From Octadecabacter sp. (lineage in GTDB: Bacteria > Pseudomonadota > Alphaproteobacteria > Rhodobacterales > Rhodobacteraceae): 35,851 nt of DNA. The stretch covers positions 1 to 35,851 of the forward strand of contig JAGGNB010000061.1 in the NCBI GenBank assembly GCA_017886375.1, read 5' to 3'. The notes beneath the pieces are model-generated. The model searched no databases. It saw only the letters and a list, made by a program, of their open reading frames with translations, and was not told the DNA's origin. Below are positions 1-10,395 of the stretch, piece after piece; the stretch's first letter is position 1; every line of letters begins with the position of its first letter. Both the position numbers and the translations under genes were made by a program.

Positions 1-617
1 AGGTGGCCCAAACACCTGTGGCTCTCGTCAGGTGGCCCTGTTCGTGCCTGCTGAATGAAGAACTGAGGAGGGTCTCGAAGATGGAGAAACTGGATTGATC
101 TTACGTCCCCTCCCGCTTCAAAGCGTTCAGGCCAATTGTTCCGCGAAGATTGTGGGCAGTTGGCCTGAAATTCATGTAACTTTGTACGCTGCATTATAGT
201 CAAGTAGCTCAGATTGGATCTGTTTTCGAAATTGACGACAATCATTCTTAACCGAGAAGCAGACCTTTGCTCACAGCGGAGCAATTGACACTTTGGGCTC
301 AAAGAAGACTTTCGCTACGGTGGGAACGAAGATCCGGTTTGGGCCGATAGCAGACCTGCGAACATGTCCGGTTAACGGCAGCTTCGCTTGAATAGCAGAC
401 CTAGGACATCGGCTCTGCGAACGTCCGGTTTTGGGAGCAAGCCACAAAACGTCACTCTGATCTGATGCATAAATCGGGACCGCTTTTAGGGCCATTCTTG
501 ATCATAAGGTAGGGCGTAAGTATCTATAATTGAATGGATAAATTGCGAGAAAGATTGCCTCTTCTGGGCACCATTATATTCAGATATCTTATTGATATTC
601 CTTCGAGATTAACCATT
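1..617. other. Left-edge intergenic DNA without a recognisable gene
   Basis: No convincing gene was found here. One plus-strand frame (from about position 3) stays open to a TGA near 98 and could be the tail of a gene cut by the window edge, but I cannot name it. The stretch is visibly richer in A and T than the operons to its right. It carries the short repeats listed separately and leads into the ribosome binding site of the recombinase remnant at 631. The combination suggests a rearranged island boundary. Confidence 0.5.
258..440. repeat. Short imperfect direct repeats in intergenic DNA
   Basis: The 9-mer AGCAGACCT occurs three times, at 258-266, 349-357 and 394-402. A second block, TGCGAAC followed by GTCCGGTT with or without two extra bases, occurs at 357-373 and 416-430. 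Together they form two imperfect copies of a unit of about 40 bases. From memory, similar degenerate non-coding repeats are scattered between genes in many Roseobacter-group genomes. A 74-codon minus-strand reading frame crosses the block, but it looks like a by-product of the repeats. Confidence 0.45.
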
Positions 618-630
618 GGAGGCTATCACC

Positions 631-1098
631 GTGTCACACATCCCGTACACAATTTGTCGTTCTGGCAGCTATTACTACAATCGTCGTGCCCCAAAACATG
701 CGGTTAGCGCCTATGGATCATTCATTCGGCAATCTTTGTCGCCAGACCCTGTAGAAGCAGAGCTATATTCCAGACGACTCAATGAGGTTCTTGAAAGCTT
801 TAAGCCAAGATCAGTCTTGTTCTCAGAGATGGCAGAGGAATATCCACCAGATACGGTTACGCCCCAGCTTGAGGCAGAGAACGCGACCAAACCGGTCGAG
901 ACAAAACAAATGACGAGCGCAGCAAAGCTTTGGTCTGCAGAGGCGATTGCACAATTGAGTGTGAAAGGCGCGGACCGCAATCGATTTGCGATTACTCCGA
1001 GCCTTCAAGTGTGGCTACTTTACCATCTATCCTCCGTCATCGTTCCCTTTGTGCAACTACGATTCTGGAATATTGCTCGCAAACAACCCGGCCAATAG
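631..1098 (+). pseudogene. Tyrosine recombinase/integrase N-terminal remnant (DUF6538-like)
   Basis: The start is taken as GTG at 631 because GGAGG at 618-622 sits eight bases before it; an in-frame TTG at 616 has no such site. The first 55 or so residues (SHIPYT, SGSYYYNRR, AYGSFIRQSL) resemble the N-terminal domain of the DUF6538 group of phage-type integrases common in Rhodobacteraceae. Around residue 55 the text appears to jump to what is normally a later segment (SFKPRS, SEMAEEY), suggesting an internal deletion. After about residue 80 the likeness is lost. The catalytic domain with its Arg...HxxR...Tyr residues is absent, so the protein cannot act as a recombinase. It marks past mobile-element activity at the island edge. 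Confidence 0.6.
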
Positions 1099-1214
1099 TT
1101 ACCTCTGGAACCTCAAGGGTCGTTGCGACAAGTTCGGCTGTCTTAGTTCCATCAGTTCTTCCCTGAATGCTTTTGTTGGTGTGCGCCATCCGAGGCATTT
1201 TCTGGGGGTGCCGT
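1099..1214. other. Gap between recombinase remnant and atpG
   Basis: This short gap lies downstream of both the recombinase remnant and the atp operon. A minus-strand reading frame from ATG 1198 to 1037 follows atpG closely and could be a truncated last gene of the operon. It lacks a clear ribosome binding site and I do not recognise it. No T-tailed hairpin that would end the atp transcript is visible. Confidence 0.4.
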
Positions 1215-2138
1215 TTAGGTGTCTGATGGTCGTGCACTTCGCAGGCTTGCCGCAGTCTTATCTTTCTTCAGCGCTTCGAACCCGATGATCACGTCTAGAA
1301 GTTCCGTCGTGATTTCATCTTGCCGCACAGCGCGTGTTTCTGCTCCGAGGTCATCCAACCTTTCGTCCACCGATCTTTCAGCCTGCTGCATCAGTGCCAA
1401 CCGTGCGGAATTTTCGGTCATCAACGCCTCGGCAATCGCGCCGAACAGTGTGGCAAAGAGATAACTCCGCACCAATGCCGTAAAGAGATCGTTGGCGGGC
1501 ATCGAAAAGAACGGCCGACTGCGTGACACCCAGGGCTTTGCCGAAAGAGCGGCCAGCAACCCTTTGTCGAGCGGAAGCAGGGCAGCAACCACTGGCCCTT
1601 GTCCCGTCATGCCGTCCTGAGTGACATAAGCCAGCGATACTACTAAATCGTGTGGATGGACCGTCTTACGGATCGCTTCCAGGCGTTGCGTGAGCAGGTT
1701 TGCCAAACGCCCGATCCCGTCAACAGAAGCAGCCGGGAAAAACGTCTCGTCAACTGTGATGTGCTGATCCGCCAATGCGTCCGCCATTTGTGCCCCGACG
1801 CACAGAACTGTTGGCAGACCATCGGCGGATTCGGTCTGTAGACCTGCAACATGGTCCGCAAGCGACTCATTGTAGTTTCCGCACAGCCCGTGATCCGATC
1901 CGAACACGATCAAGACCTGCGCGCCATGGACGGTTGAGTTCGTCTCAAGCGGGCCAAATGCCGTCAGAAACGCATGCAACCCATCCAAAACGGTCTCGCG
2001 ATAGGTCTCGATCGCCTTGGCAGCCTGTTCATAGGGGGCAGAATTGATCACAGAGAGGGTTTTCATCGTATGAACAACGCTACGGATCCCCCGCATGCTG
2101 GTTGTTCGACGCCCAAGGGTTTCAAGAGTTTGCGGCAT
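1215..2138 (-). CDS. atpG: N-ATPase gamma subunit
   Basis: This 307-residue protein is the central stalk subunit of the rotary ATPase and couples the catalytic head to the c-ring. The N-terminus has the helix typical of gamma ([24 protein letters not shown]), and the C-terminus carries the matching helix rich in E, R and L, ending in [15 protein letters not shown]. The middle keeps a Rossmann-like segment with [12 protein letters not shown], equivalent to the SDRGLCGxxN motif of gamma subunits. It is the last gene of the operon; its ATG overlaps the end of atpA by 17 bases and is preceded by GGGAGGG inside atpA. The sequence is divergent from housekeeping gamma, as expected for N-type enzymes. 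Confidence 0.93.
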   Translation of the reverse strand: MPQTLETLGRRTTSMRGIRSVVHTMKTLSVINSAPYEQAAKAIETYRETVLDGLHAFLTAFGPLETNSTVHGAQVLIVFGSDHGLCGNYNESLADHVAGLQTESADGLPTVLCVGAQMADALADQHITVDETFFPAASVDGIGRLANLLTQRLEAIRKTVHPHDLVVSLAYVTQDGMTGQGPVVAALLPLDKGLLAALSAKPWVSRSRPFFSMPANDLFTALVRSYLFATLFGAIAEALMTENSARLALMQQAERSVDERLDDLGAETRAVRQDEITTELLDVIIGFEALKKDKTAASLRSARPSDT

Positions 2139-3660
2139 CTTGCCCTCCCAAGTTAGCGCGCGCCTTTTGACCCAGATCCACCATTCTGGTCCGGTCGTTG
2201 TCGGCTAGCGGAGCGTTCTCGGCAATGCGGGTGGCGACATCGCCAAGCTCTCGCGCTGCGGCTAACCGGACGCCGGTCATGACTTGGGCAGTTTCGGCCT
2301 CACTCAACCCATCGAACTGTCCCTCCATCGCCGCAACCAGAACAGTTAACTGCTCCACGGCGGGGATCGGATCGCGTTCAGGCTGTCGCAAGGCCGCCCG
2401 GACGGCTGCACCGCGCGTCAGCCGCGCGCGCGTGGCCTCGTCAAGCCGGGTGCCAAAGCGGGCGAAATCCTCCAATTCCTCGAATTGCGACAGGGTCACA
2501 CGCAGGTTGCCTGCCACGGACCGGAACGCCTTGGATTGCGCCTTCCCGCCGACACGCGACACCGACACGCCCAAATCCACCGCAGGGAACTGGTTTTTGC
2601 GCACCAAGCGCGGCGACAGATAGATCTGCCCATCGGTGATGGAAATCAGGTTGGTGGGAATATAGGCCGCCAGGTTCTCGGCCTGCGTTTCGACCACCGG
2701 TAGGACTGTGATTGAACCACCGCCAGCGGCTTGGGTGAACTGCCCTGCCCGTTCCAGCAACCGCGCATGAATATAGAAAATGTCGCCTGGAAAGGCCTCG
2801 CGCCCTGGGGGGCGACGCAGCAGAAGCGACAACTCGCGATATGATCGCGCGTGATGTGTCAGATCATCCAGCACGACGAGCACGTCCTTGGCCTGGCCTG
2901 CAAAATACTCTGCCATGGTCATTGCCGCGTAAGGGGCCACATAGGCGAGACCCGCCGGGTCTTCGTCCCCTGCCGACATAACGATGCTTTGGCCCATCAT
3001 GCCTCCCTTGCGCAGCGATCCAATGACTTTGGCGACCGCATCGCCACGTTGCCCGATGGCACAGTATATGCAGATCACGCCGGTCGTCTTCTGGTTCAAG
3101 ATTGCATCCACCGCCAGCGACGTCTTGCCAGTTTGACGGTCACCGATAATCAGCTCGCGCTGTCCAAGGCCCACCGGCACGGCCGCATCGATTGCCTTGC
3201 TCCCTGTCGCTAGTGGGCGCGTTATGGCCTGCCTGTCGAGGATTTTGGGGGCCTCCGCCTCCACCGGTCGCGTCGCATCGGTCTTGATCGGGCCTTTGCC
3301 ATCTCTTGGATTGCCAAGTGCGTCCACAACGCGACCCAAAAGTGCCGCGCCGACCTTGGTGCTGACGACTTTGTGGGAGCGCGTGACGCTTTCACCAACA
3401 GTCACTCGGTCGCTTGAGCCAAGCAGAACAACGCCAAGGCGGCCTGGTTCCAGATCGAGAACGATGCCCTGCACGCCGCTGGCAAAGTGCAGCAACTCGT
3501 CAGATAGGGCGCGTTCCAGTCCGGCAACAATGGCGATGCCATCTGCCACCTCAGCTACCTGCCCAATCTCGCTGAGGCGCGGGGACGGAGACCGGCTGGC
3601 CAAAAGCGCCTCTACCAGCGCCTCGGGGTCCGACATCAGGTTTGTAGTCGCGTTAGTCAT
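2122..3660 (-). CDS. atpA: N-ATPase alpha subunit
   Basis: This 512-residue protein is the nucleotide-binding, non-catalytic alpha subunit of the F1 head. It shows the P-loop GDRQTGKT at residues 173-180, a Walker B region [12 protein letters not shown], and [10 protein letters not shown], which holds the arginine finger that reaches into the catalytic site of beta. Length and motif order match ordinary alpha subunits. The start codon overlaps the atpF stop as ATGA, and the stop overlaps atpG, so translation is probably coupled. The alternating atpD...atpA order, with beta first and alpha near the end, is characteristic of N-type operons rather than the housekeeping order. Confidence 0.96.
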   Translation of the reverse strand: MTNATTNLMSDPEALVEALLASRSPSPRLSEIGQVAEVADGIAIVAGLERALSDELLHFASGVQGIVLDLEPGRLGVVLLGSSDRVTVGESVTRSHKVVSTKVGAALLGRVVDALGNPRDGKGPIKTDATRPVEAEAPKILDRQAITRPLATGSKAIDAAVPVGLGQRELIIGDRQTGKTSLAVDAILNQKTTGVICIYCAIGQRGDAVAKVIGSLRKGGMMGQSIVMSAGDEDPAGLAYVAPYAAMTMAEYFAGQAKDVLVVLDDLTHHARSYRELSLLLRRPPGREAFPGDIFYIHARLLERAGQFTQAAGGGSITVLPVVETQAENLAAYIPTNLISITDGQIYLSPRLVRKNQFPAVDLGVSVSRVGGKAQSKAFRSVAGNLRVTLSQFEELEDFARFGTRLDEATRARLTRGAAVRAALRQPERDPIPAVEQLTVLVAAMEGQFDGLSEAETAQVMTGVRLAAARELGDVATRIAENAPLADNDRTRMVDLGQKARANLGGQDAANS

Positions 3661-4421
3661 TTCGGAACCACCTTTAGGTCAACGCCAGCGGCCAATTGCT
3701 CGTCCATCAGATCGCCCAAGCTGTCGATATACCCATCGACCGTCCAATCCAGTTGTGCGCCCCCGATGCGCAGAACCAGGCCAGGAGGCTGATCAACATC
3801 GGTTTCAAACTGAACCGAGACGTCTGGGAATACAGTTTGAAGGCTGCTCATCAAATCGTCCTTTGCGGACGGTGGCAAGACATCCCTGCTAGTGATCACG
3901 GCCGAGTTGCTCTTGCCTGCAGCAATACGCAGGTCAGCCACCATCGGCGCGATCCCCTTGGCAAGATGTTGGGCAATCCGGCCCTCCAGCGTTTCGTCGG
4001 CAAGGTCAGTCAACGCCTTGCGGGTCAAGGACAGCAAGGCCCCGCCCCCCGCGCGTTGCAATTTTACAGCGTATTTGCGCGACTCTTCGTCTTGGTGGGC
4101 AACCCAAGCGGCCTGTTCTTGCTCCAGCCGGTTGCGAGCATCAGCCAAGAGAGCGTCGCGCTGTGTCTCAGCCTCCTGTTGCACTGCATCTGCCATATCT
4201 GCTTGTTTGGCATTCAGCGCCCTGACCTGATCCAAATGCAACTGTTCCGCTGCCTGTGCCTTTTCCTTTGCAAGCACAGCCTCTTGCATTCTGTTGGTGA
4301 TCTTGGCCTCGCGGGCGTCGATCCCATCCAGAATTGGGCGGTACAAAAACCGCTTCAAAAGCCAGACAAGAACCAGAAAGTTCGCGATCTGGGCGGCCAC
4401 AGTGATCCAGTCAATTGACAT
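3657..4421 (-). CDS. atpF: N-ATPase subunit b with fused delta-like C-terminus
   Basis: At 254 residues this is much longer than an ordinary b subunit (about 160). Residues 1-30 form one membrane span ([25 protein letters not shown]). A long charged coiled coil follows to about residue 120 ([32 protein letters not shown]). The last 120 residues, with [15 protein letters not shown] and [17 protein letters not shown], resemble the C-terminal part of delta/OSCP. No separate delta gene exists in the operon, so this extension probably replaces delta in tying the peripheral stalk to the head. That arrangement is known for N-ATPases. The start lies four bases after the atpE stop and the end overlaps atpA. 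Confidence 0.9.
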   Translation of the reverse strand: MSIDWITVAAQIANFLVLVWLLKRFLYRPILDGIDAREAKITNRMQEAVLAKEKAQAAEQLHLDQVRALNAKQADMADAVQQEAETQRDALLADARNRLEQEQAAWVAHQDEESRKYAVKLQRAGGGALLSLTRKALTDLADETLEGRIAQHLAKGIAPMVADLRIAAGKSNSAVITSRDVLPPSAKDDLMSSLQTVFPDVSVQFETDVDQPPGLVLRIGGAQLDWTVDGYIDSLGDLMDEQLAAGVDLKVVPK

Positions 4422-4424
4422 TCG

Positions 4425-4712
4425 TCAGCTTCCCGTCGCCTGAGAGGCTGCGAGAGCGGCAATCCAGAACGGGTTGGCGAAGATCAGGATCATCGCGACG
4501 ACGAAACAATAGATCGCAGTGGATTCGATCATCGCCAGGCTGACGAACAGCGTTCTGGAGATGGTCGATGCCGCGTCAGGTTGCTGTGCAATTGCGCTTA
4601 ACGCCGATGACGCGGTGCGTCCTTCACCGAGCGCGGGGCCGATTGCTCCGAAGGAGACGGTCAATCCTGCGGTAAAGATCGAAATGGCGGCGATGATGCC
4701 AAGGTCTGTCAT
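4425..4712 (-). CDS. atpE: N-ATPase c subunit (rotor ring)
   Basis: This 95-residue double-span hairpin is the proteolipid that forms the rotor ring. The first helix has GAIGPALGEG with glutamate E30 where Na+-type c subunits carry glutamine. The second helix has MIESTAIY, giving the ion-binding E63 with S64, T65 and Y68 as in Na+-binding c subunits. The pair E30/E63, 33 residues apart, is the two-carboxylate site described for N-ATPase rotors. The family was first proposed to carry Na+, but a Burkholderia rotor of this type was later reported as proton-binding, so the ion is undecided here. AAGGAAA four bases before the ATG is a strong ribosome site, which suits a subunit needed in many copies. 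Confidence 0.95.
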   Translation of the reverse strand: MTDLGIIAAISIFTAGLTVSFGAIGPALGEGRTASSALSAIAQQPDAASTISRTLFVSLAMIESTAIYCFVVAMILIFANPFWIAALAASQATGS

Positions 4713-5404
4713 GGGATTTCCTTTTCAGGCTGAGATGGTTTGGGAGGTGCTGTCGCGCTGGAAATGTAGACCGTGGCTAAAATTGCGAAGATATAGGCCT
4801 GGATCACGCCGGTCAGCAGACCAAGCACATCCATGACGACAGGAAAGAAGAACGGCGCGACGCTGAGCAGGATGGCCGCGATGACGGCCCCACTCATGAT
4901 GTTGCCGTAGAGCCGGATCGCCAGCGAAATGCCCCGAGAGAATTCCGAGATGATGTTGAAGGGAAGCATGATGAACGACGGCTGAAGGTAAGTCTTGAGG
5001 TATCCACCCAGCCCTTGGCTGGTAATACCGAATAATGGGACGGCAATTAGAACCGACAGCGCCAGAGCCGTGGTCGTGGAAAGCGATGCAGTAGGCGGCT
5101 CGAACCCCGGAACAACCAGCAAAAGGTTCGACATGGCGACAAACAAAAACAGCGTGCCCACGTAGTAGAGCAGGTGGCGCGATGGGCCAGGCGCGACTTC
5201 TTCGATCTGGCTTTGGATCCCTTGCACGATGACCTCTAGCATTGTCCGCCACCGGTTTGGCGGCACATCCGGACGCAGGTTGCGGGTAATCAGAAGCGAC
5301 GCCACAGTCAGCAGTGCCATGACGATCCATGTATAAAATATCGTGGCATTGATGGGGATATCCCATACCTCGAACATGATCGTTTGATCCGGTGAAAGAT
5401 TCAT
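4709..5404 (-). CDS. atpB: N-ATPase a subunit
   Basis: This 231-residue multi-span membrane protein forms the stator half-channels next to the c-ring. The conserved fourth-helix region reads ISEFSRGISLAIRLYGNIMSG, containing the essential arginine (SLAIRLYGN) that deprotonates the c-ring glutamate. The C-terminus has LGLLTGVIQAYIFAILATVYI, matching the last helix with its Q-A-Y-IF signature. The chosen ATG overlaps the atpR stop as ATGA. A longer reading frame runs upstream to 5761, but it would pass through atpR and reads as nonsense there. The stop overlaps the atpE start. Confidence 0.95.
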   Translation of the reverse strand: MNLSPDQTIMFEVWDIPINATIFYTWIVMALLTVASLLITRNLRPDVPPNRWRTMLEVIVQGIQSQIEEVAPGPSRHLLYYVGTLFLFVAMSNLLLVVPGFEPPTASLSTTTALALSVLIAVPLFGITSQGLGGYLKTYLQPSFIMLPFNIISEFSRGISLAIRLYGNIMSGAVIAAILLSVAPFFFPVVMDVLGLLTGVIQAYIFAILATVYISSATAPPKPSQPEKEIP

Positions 5405-5700
5405 GGCGCGCCCACGGCAGGCACACCCGCACGGGCGATTGCGGTCGCTATGGTGCGCGCGATGAAGAACGCTAAGGCAAATCCTGCCAAAGCGAAGGGG
5501 CCAAAAAAGATGACGACTGCCCAACCGATCCCTAGCAAAGCCGCGATACGTACAATGGCGCTCAACACCAATATGTTGACGGGTCGCTCTGTTCGAAGCG
5601 CAAGGCGCATCCCAAAGCTGAGGCCAGCAAAAAACACCGCCGATATGGCAGCACCAATCATCAGTCCAAACGCCACCGCGTTCCAATCCACAACTATCAT
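5401..5700 (-). CDS. atpR: N-ATPase-specific small membrane subunit AtpR
   Basis: This 99-residue hydrophobic protein has three predicted spans (about residues 6-30, 43-66 and 67-90). It is the AtpR type found only in N-ATPase operons. Arginines lie in or near the membrane segments (R32, R36, R39, R51). In the family, such conserved arginines have been proposed to meet the acidic residues of the c-ring and to help ring assembly. Both ends overlap neighbouring genes by four bases (ATGA), upstream with atpQ and downstream with atpB. Its presence distinguishes this operon from a housekeeping ATP synthase. Confidence 0.88.
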   Translation of the reverse strand: MIVVDWNAVAFGLMIGAAISAVFFAGLSFGMRLALRTERPVNILVLSAIVRIAALLGIGWAVVIFFGPFALAGFALAFFIARTIATAIARAGVPAVGAP

Positions 5701-5980
5701 TTGTTGCCTCCTTCCTTGTTAATCCATGACGCGGCAATAAAGGCCCCGAGCACGACCCCACCCAAGATTAGCGCGATAGTCCATGCGAAATTCTGAGGCG
5801 CGACCCGATCCAGCCAAAGCCCCAGAAACGCCCCGCCAACGGTCGGCACCGCAATTGACCAGCCTATCATCCCAAAGGTGCCGATACCGCGCAGTGGGCT
5901 TGGTCCCGGATTGTCGCGCGCGGATTTCAACCGCTTTGCGTGGCGGGCGATATCCTCGGCCGATTTGTCCGGCTTGGGCG

Positions 5981-5984
<4 letters not shown>
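5697..5984 (-). CDS. atpQ: AtpI/AtpZ-like membrane protein AtpQ
   Basis: This 95-residue protein has a charged N-terminus (about residues 1-30) and two membrane spans joined by a short loop: GMIGWSIAVPTVGGAFLGLWLDR, then WTIALILGGVVLGAFIAASWI. The G-x2-x3-G spacing and the WLDR loop fit the AtpI/AtpZ family, whose members assist assembly of the c-ring and may carry Mg2+ or Ca2+. In N-ATPase operons this position is called atpQ. The start overlaps the atpC stop and the end overlaps the atpR start, each as ATGA. Confidence 0.88.
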
Positions 5985-8035
<2,051 letters not shown>

Positions 8036-8185
8036 CTGCTTTCTCTCCTATTTGACAGTGAAAACCTGGATGTCCGAACAAAGCGTAATGTACGAAAGAT
8101 TCGTCACCGGAGCCCTGCGATCTGTCACTCAAGGCATTAGTAGTCGTTCGATGGACGAAGATTGACAGATGGCGCTGGTTCGAAA

Positions 8186-8199
8186 TTGACTTGCATCAA
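8186..8199. promoter_or_regulatory. FNR/FixK-type box upstream of the N-ATPase operon (proximal)
   Basis: TTGACTTGCATCAA fits TTGAY-N4-RTCAA at all ten defined bases. It lies about 150 bases before the ATG of the first operon gene. A clear -10 element at the spacing expected for activation from this box was not obvious. Confidence 0.75.
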
Positions 8200-8281
8200 T
8201 CACCACACGGAATCCGCAAATTGCGTTAACAATGTACTGAAGACTAGGTGAGGAAATGGAAGAGCCAAATCTGCGCGCCAC

Positions 8282-8295
8282 TTGACCCACATCAA
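8282..8295. promoter_or_regulatory. FNR/FixK-type box upstream of the N-ATPase operon (distal)
   Basis: TTGACCCACATCAA is a second full match to TTGAY-N4-RTCAA, 96 bases from the first. Two boxes in front of one operon suggest strong control by oxygen, or activation from one box with modulation from the other. Confidence 0.75.
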
Positions 8296-8299
8296 TTCA

Positions 8300-8863
8300 G
8301 GGTTTGGTCTTCCGACTTAAACTTCCGACAAGTCTTCCATGATTTGCCCGGATTCAAATGATGGCCAAGACCACTAACCTTCGCGATGATACTGCGTCAG
8401 CCGCCAAAATCCATCTCGCATTCCTCCCGGTTGACGAATTGCGAACAAATCGCGCTCTTCCTGGGGTCGAGTCCAGCTGGGGGCGGACTCGTAACATAAG
8501 AGCCCTTGGCGTTGTCCCAATTGAACCCTCTCCGATTTTTGCCATGTAAATTGTTGATTCTATTGGAGTGTATACTGCCCAAAACAGACTAGTGTTTTAT
8601 TGGGACAGGAGTTGATGAGCAGACGTTCGTTGCCTCCTATGCGAACTCACACAGTGCGGACAAAGCGGTTGTTCGAATGGTGAGCTGTCAGTCCAAAAGT
8701 AGACATTGATAGAGTTAGCAGCGGACCATCAGTTTGGGACCGTGGCGAGCGGATATGTTCGAGTACAAAATGGAATTTCTTATTGATCTTACATCAGAAA
8801 GCCCCGATAGATCGCCAGATAACTCCCCTATTTTGGGCTTTCAACGTCTTAAGGATTATCAAT
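8300..8863. other. Intergenic region without a supported gene
   Basis: Reading frames of 60 or so codons occur on both strands around 8354-8582, but none has a ribosome binding site or a recognisable product. A stretch near 8462-8485 vaguely recalls a tRNA T-arm, but no cloverleaf can be built. The last 80 bases form the leader of the exported protein at 8864. Confidence 0.5.
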
Positions 8864-9259
8864 TTGCGTATTGTCTTGCTCTCCACGCTTCTTCTTTCTT
8901 TCGCCGCACCCGCTTTGGCCGACCCAACCGTCGGACTTGGATTGACCTTGGGATTTGGAGGCGGTCAACCGCAGGCGGCTGTCGGACTGCGCGTGTTTTC
9001 TGACAATAAGCGCGACGAATTTGCTGGTACTGTCGGTGTCGACTACGTGCTGGGTAGCCAGTCTTGGCGCGGCACAGTGGGCGCTGCCTATCTGGATGAC
9101 GATATCTATATTGGGGTTGATCTGGGCTACGGCCTGAGCGGTGGCGGTCTTGATTTCAGCATCGGCGCTGGCGGTGTAAAAACGGTAGAGCAGCCGACAA
9201 TTGCAGAGGCTACTCCTCAGGTACCTATAAGTGTAAACGATGGATTAACCCCTGAGTGA
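8864..9259 (+). CDS. Small exported glycine-rich beta-type protein
   Basis: The start is placed at TTG 8864: AAGGA lies eight bases upstream, and translation from there gives a clean signal peptide (MRIVLLSTLLLSFAAPALA, cut after ALA near residue 19). An earlier in-frame TTG at 8783 would bury the signal in the middle. The mature part of about 112 residues alternates hydrophobic and polar residues with many glycines (VGLGLTLGFGGG, VGVDYVLG, VGAAYLDDDIYIGVDLGYGLSGGG). This pattern suggests a small beta-sheet periplasmic or outer-membrane protein. I recall similar hypothetical proteins in Roseobacter genomes, but no function is known to me. A hairpin follows the gene. Confidence 0.7.
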   Translation: MRIVLLSTLLLSFAAPALADPTVGLGLTLGFGGGQPQAAVGLRVFSDNKRDEFAGTVGVDYVLGSQSWRGTVGAAYLDDDIYIGVDLGYGLSGGGLDFSIGAGGVKTVEQPTIAEATPQVPISVNDGLTPE

Positions 9260-9313
9260 GACTTCTGTTTCTACTAAACTCGAATTGGTGAACCCCAGTG
9301 CGTTTCTCGGATG

Positions 9314-9345
9314 ATTGCCCCTTTCACAAAAGTGTCAGGGGCAAT
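9314..9345 (+). terminator. Hairpin downstream of the exported protein gene
   Basis: ATTGCCCCT at 9314-9322 pairs perfectly with AGGGGCAAT at 9337-9345 across a 14-base loop. The following bases hold only a short run of T, then another T5 ten bases on, so termination may be partial. It lies 54 bases after the stop codon. Confidence 0.6.
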
Positions 9346-9789
9346 TTCGACGATTTTTCCCGCTGCAGGACTATCTTGATCACAAACACAGAATTGACAC
9401 ACAGCTCAACTTACATTTCTCGGCGAGAACGGCCGCCTTCTGCTTGAGGTCAGCTATTCTATCAAACCGCAGCATTGGCCAACAAGGGCTCAATCCCGTC
9501 ATTAGCTGCGTTGATCAGGAATGGCTGGTGTGACCAACGTCCGACCCTGCCCCCTTATGTCAAGATTCCGACCCCTGATAGAGGCTCACAAAGAAATCCA
9601 GCAGGACGAAGGGATCAACTACTGAATGGGTCACAGGCGCAGTCAGGACGACCACCGGACACGCACCCGCAATGTAAGGGCCCAGTTTTTGTTTGATCCC
9701 ATCAAATCATAACTAGATGCTGCAGCCTCACTGGTTCGTTTGGGATCAAGCCCAATTCTTGCTCTTGAACTTCAGCAATCACCGGAACG
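9346..9789. other. Intergenic region without a supported gene
   Basis: About 440 bases contain only short, unrecognised reading frames without ribosome sites. Near 9693-9705 there is TTGAT-CCC-ATCAA, which resembles an FNR box but has a three-base spacer and lies downstream of the adjacent gene. Confidence 0.5.
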
Positions 9790-10314
9790 TTATAAGTCCA
9801 AAAACGCATCCACCTTACGGCTTAACGCGTCCCAGTCCGTAAATTCACACACGCCATCGACCAGTTCTATCTTACGGCCCTTCAATGCGACATTCTGCAC
9901 AATCTGGCTTTCGAAATAGCCGTAACTGGCCGTGCGTACCGCACCAGCAAGCAGCAATTCCTTATCGGGCTCAAATCCTGTTCGCATTTCCATTTCGACC
10001 AGATAGTCCTGCGCTTCTTCCAAACCTTCCGGAAACGCTGCCTTCAGGCTAACCGAGATCAAAAGCGTGTCTCGTGCACTCAATTCCTCAAGACTTGTAC
10101 CCACCAGAACCTCAAAACCCTCTGGATGGCGTCGTTCATGGACAGGCGCCGCCAATACAACCTTGTCAATGCCGTCAAATGACAAGGCCGCCAACTTGTC
10201 AGACGCATCAAAATGCCGAACGTCATGGCCCGCTGCGCGCACCTGATGTTCTATGGCATCCACAATCTTGCGCGTTTGCCCTTCAACGGTCTCAAAAATA
10301 ATGAGGACTTTCAT
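9790..10314 (-). CDS. HemG-like flavodoxin-domain protein
   Basis: This 174-residue protein has the flavodoxin FMN-binding start MKVLIIFETVEGQTRKI. Its overall pattern matches the menaquinone-dependent protoporphyrinogen oxidase HemG: DKVVLAAPVHERRHPEGF in the middle and a C-terminal FTDWDALSRKVDAFL, like the TDW motif of HemG. The true HemG reaction oxidises protoporphyrinogen IX to protoporphyrin IX in haem synthesis without oxygen. Whether this protein does that or another flavin redox task cannot be decided from sequence. AGGAAGGG six bases before the ATG supports the start. An FNR-like box inside the end of nnrD lies 97 bases upstream, which would suit a role under low oxygen. Confidence 0.75.
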   Translation of the reverse strand: MKVLIIFETVEGQTRKIVDAIEHQVRAAGHDVRHFDASDKLAALSFDGIDKVVLAAPVHERRHPEGFEVLVGTSLEELSARDTLLISVSLKAAFPEGLEEAQDYLVEMEMRTGFEPDKELLLAGAVRTASYGYFESQIVQNVALKGRKIELVDGVCEFTDWDALSRKVDAFLDL

Positions 10315-10395
10315 TCGGAACCCTTCCTATCTTCCACGTCGGATGATGTGCCTCCCAATTTGACGGAGTCACCATGCCCTGCAAGCCTAGACATT

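Noticed and set aside
271-495. 74-codon minus-strand reading frame
   Set aside because: It runs through the short repeats, has no ribosome site and gives no recognisable product.
1037-1198. Short minus-strand frame after atpG
   Set aside because: It follows the operon closely but has no clear ribosome site and matches nothing I know; too weak to list as a gene.
5405-5761. N-terminal extension of atpB
   Set aside because: It would lie inside atpR and reads as non-protein text; the ATG at 5404 overlaps the atpR stop like the other junctions.
8455-8490. tRNA-like T-arm near GGGTCGAGTCCAGC
   Set aside because: The stem does not pair properly and no acceptor, D or anticodon arm can be built around it.
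8354-8582. Several 60-codon frames on both strands
   Set aside because: No ribosome site or known product; they overlap each other in opposite directions.
9693-9705. FNR-like palindrome TTGAT-CCC-ATCAA
   Set aside because: The spacer is three bases rather than four, and it lies downstream of the only adjacent gene.
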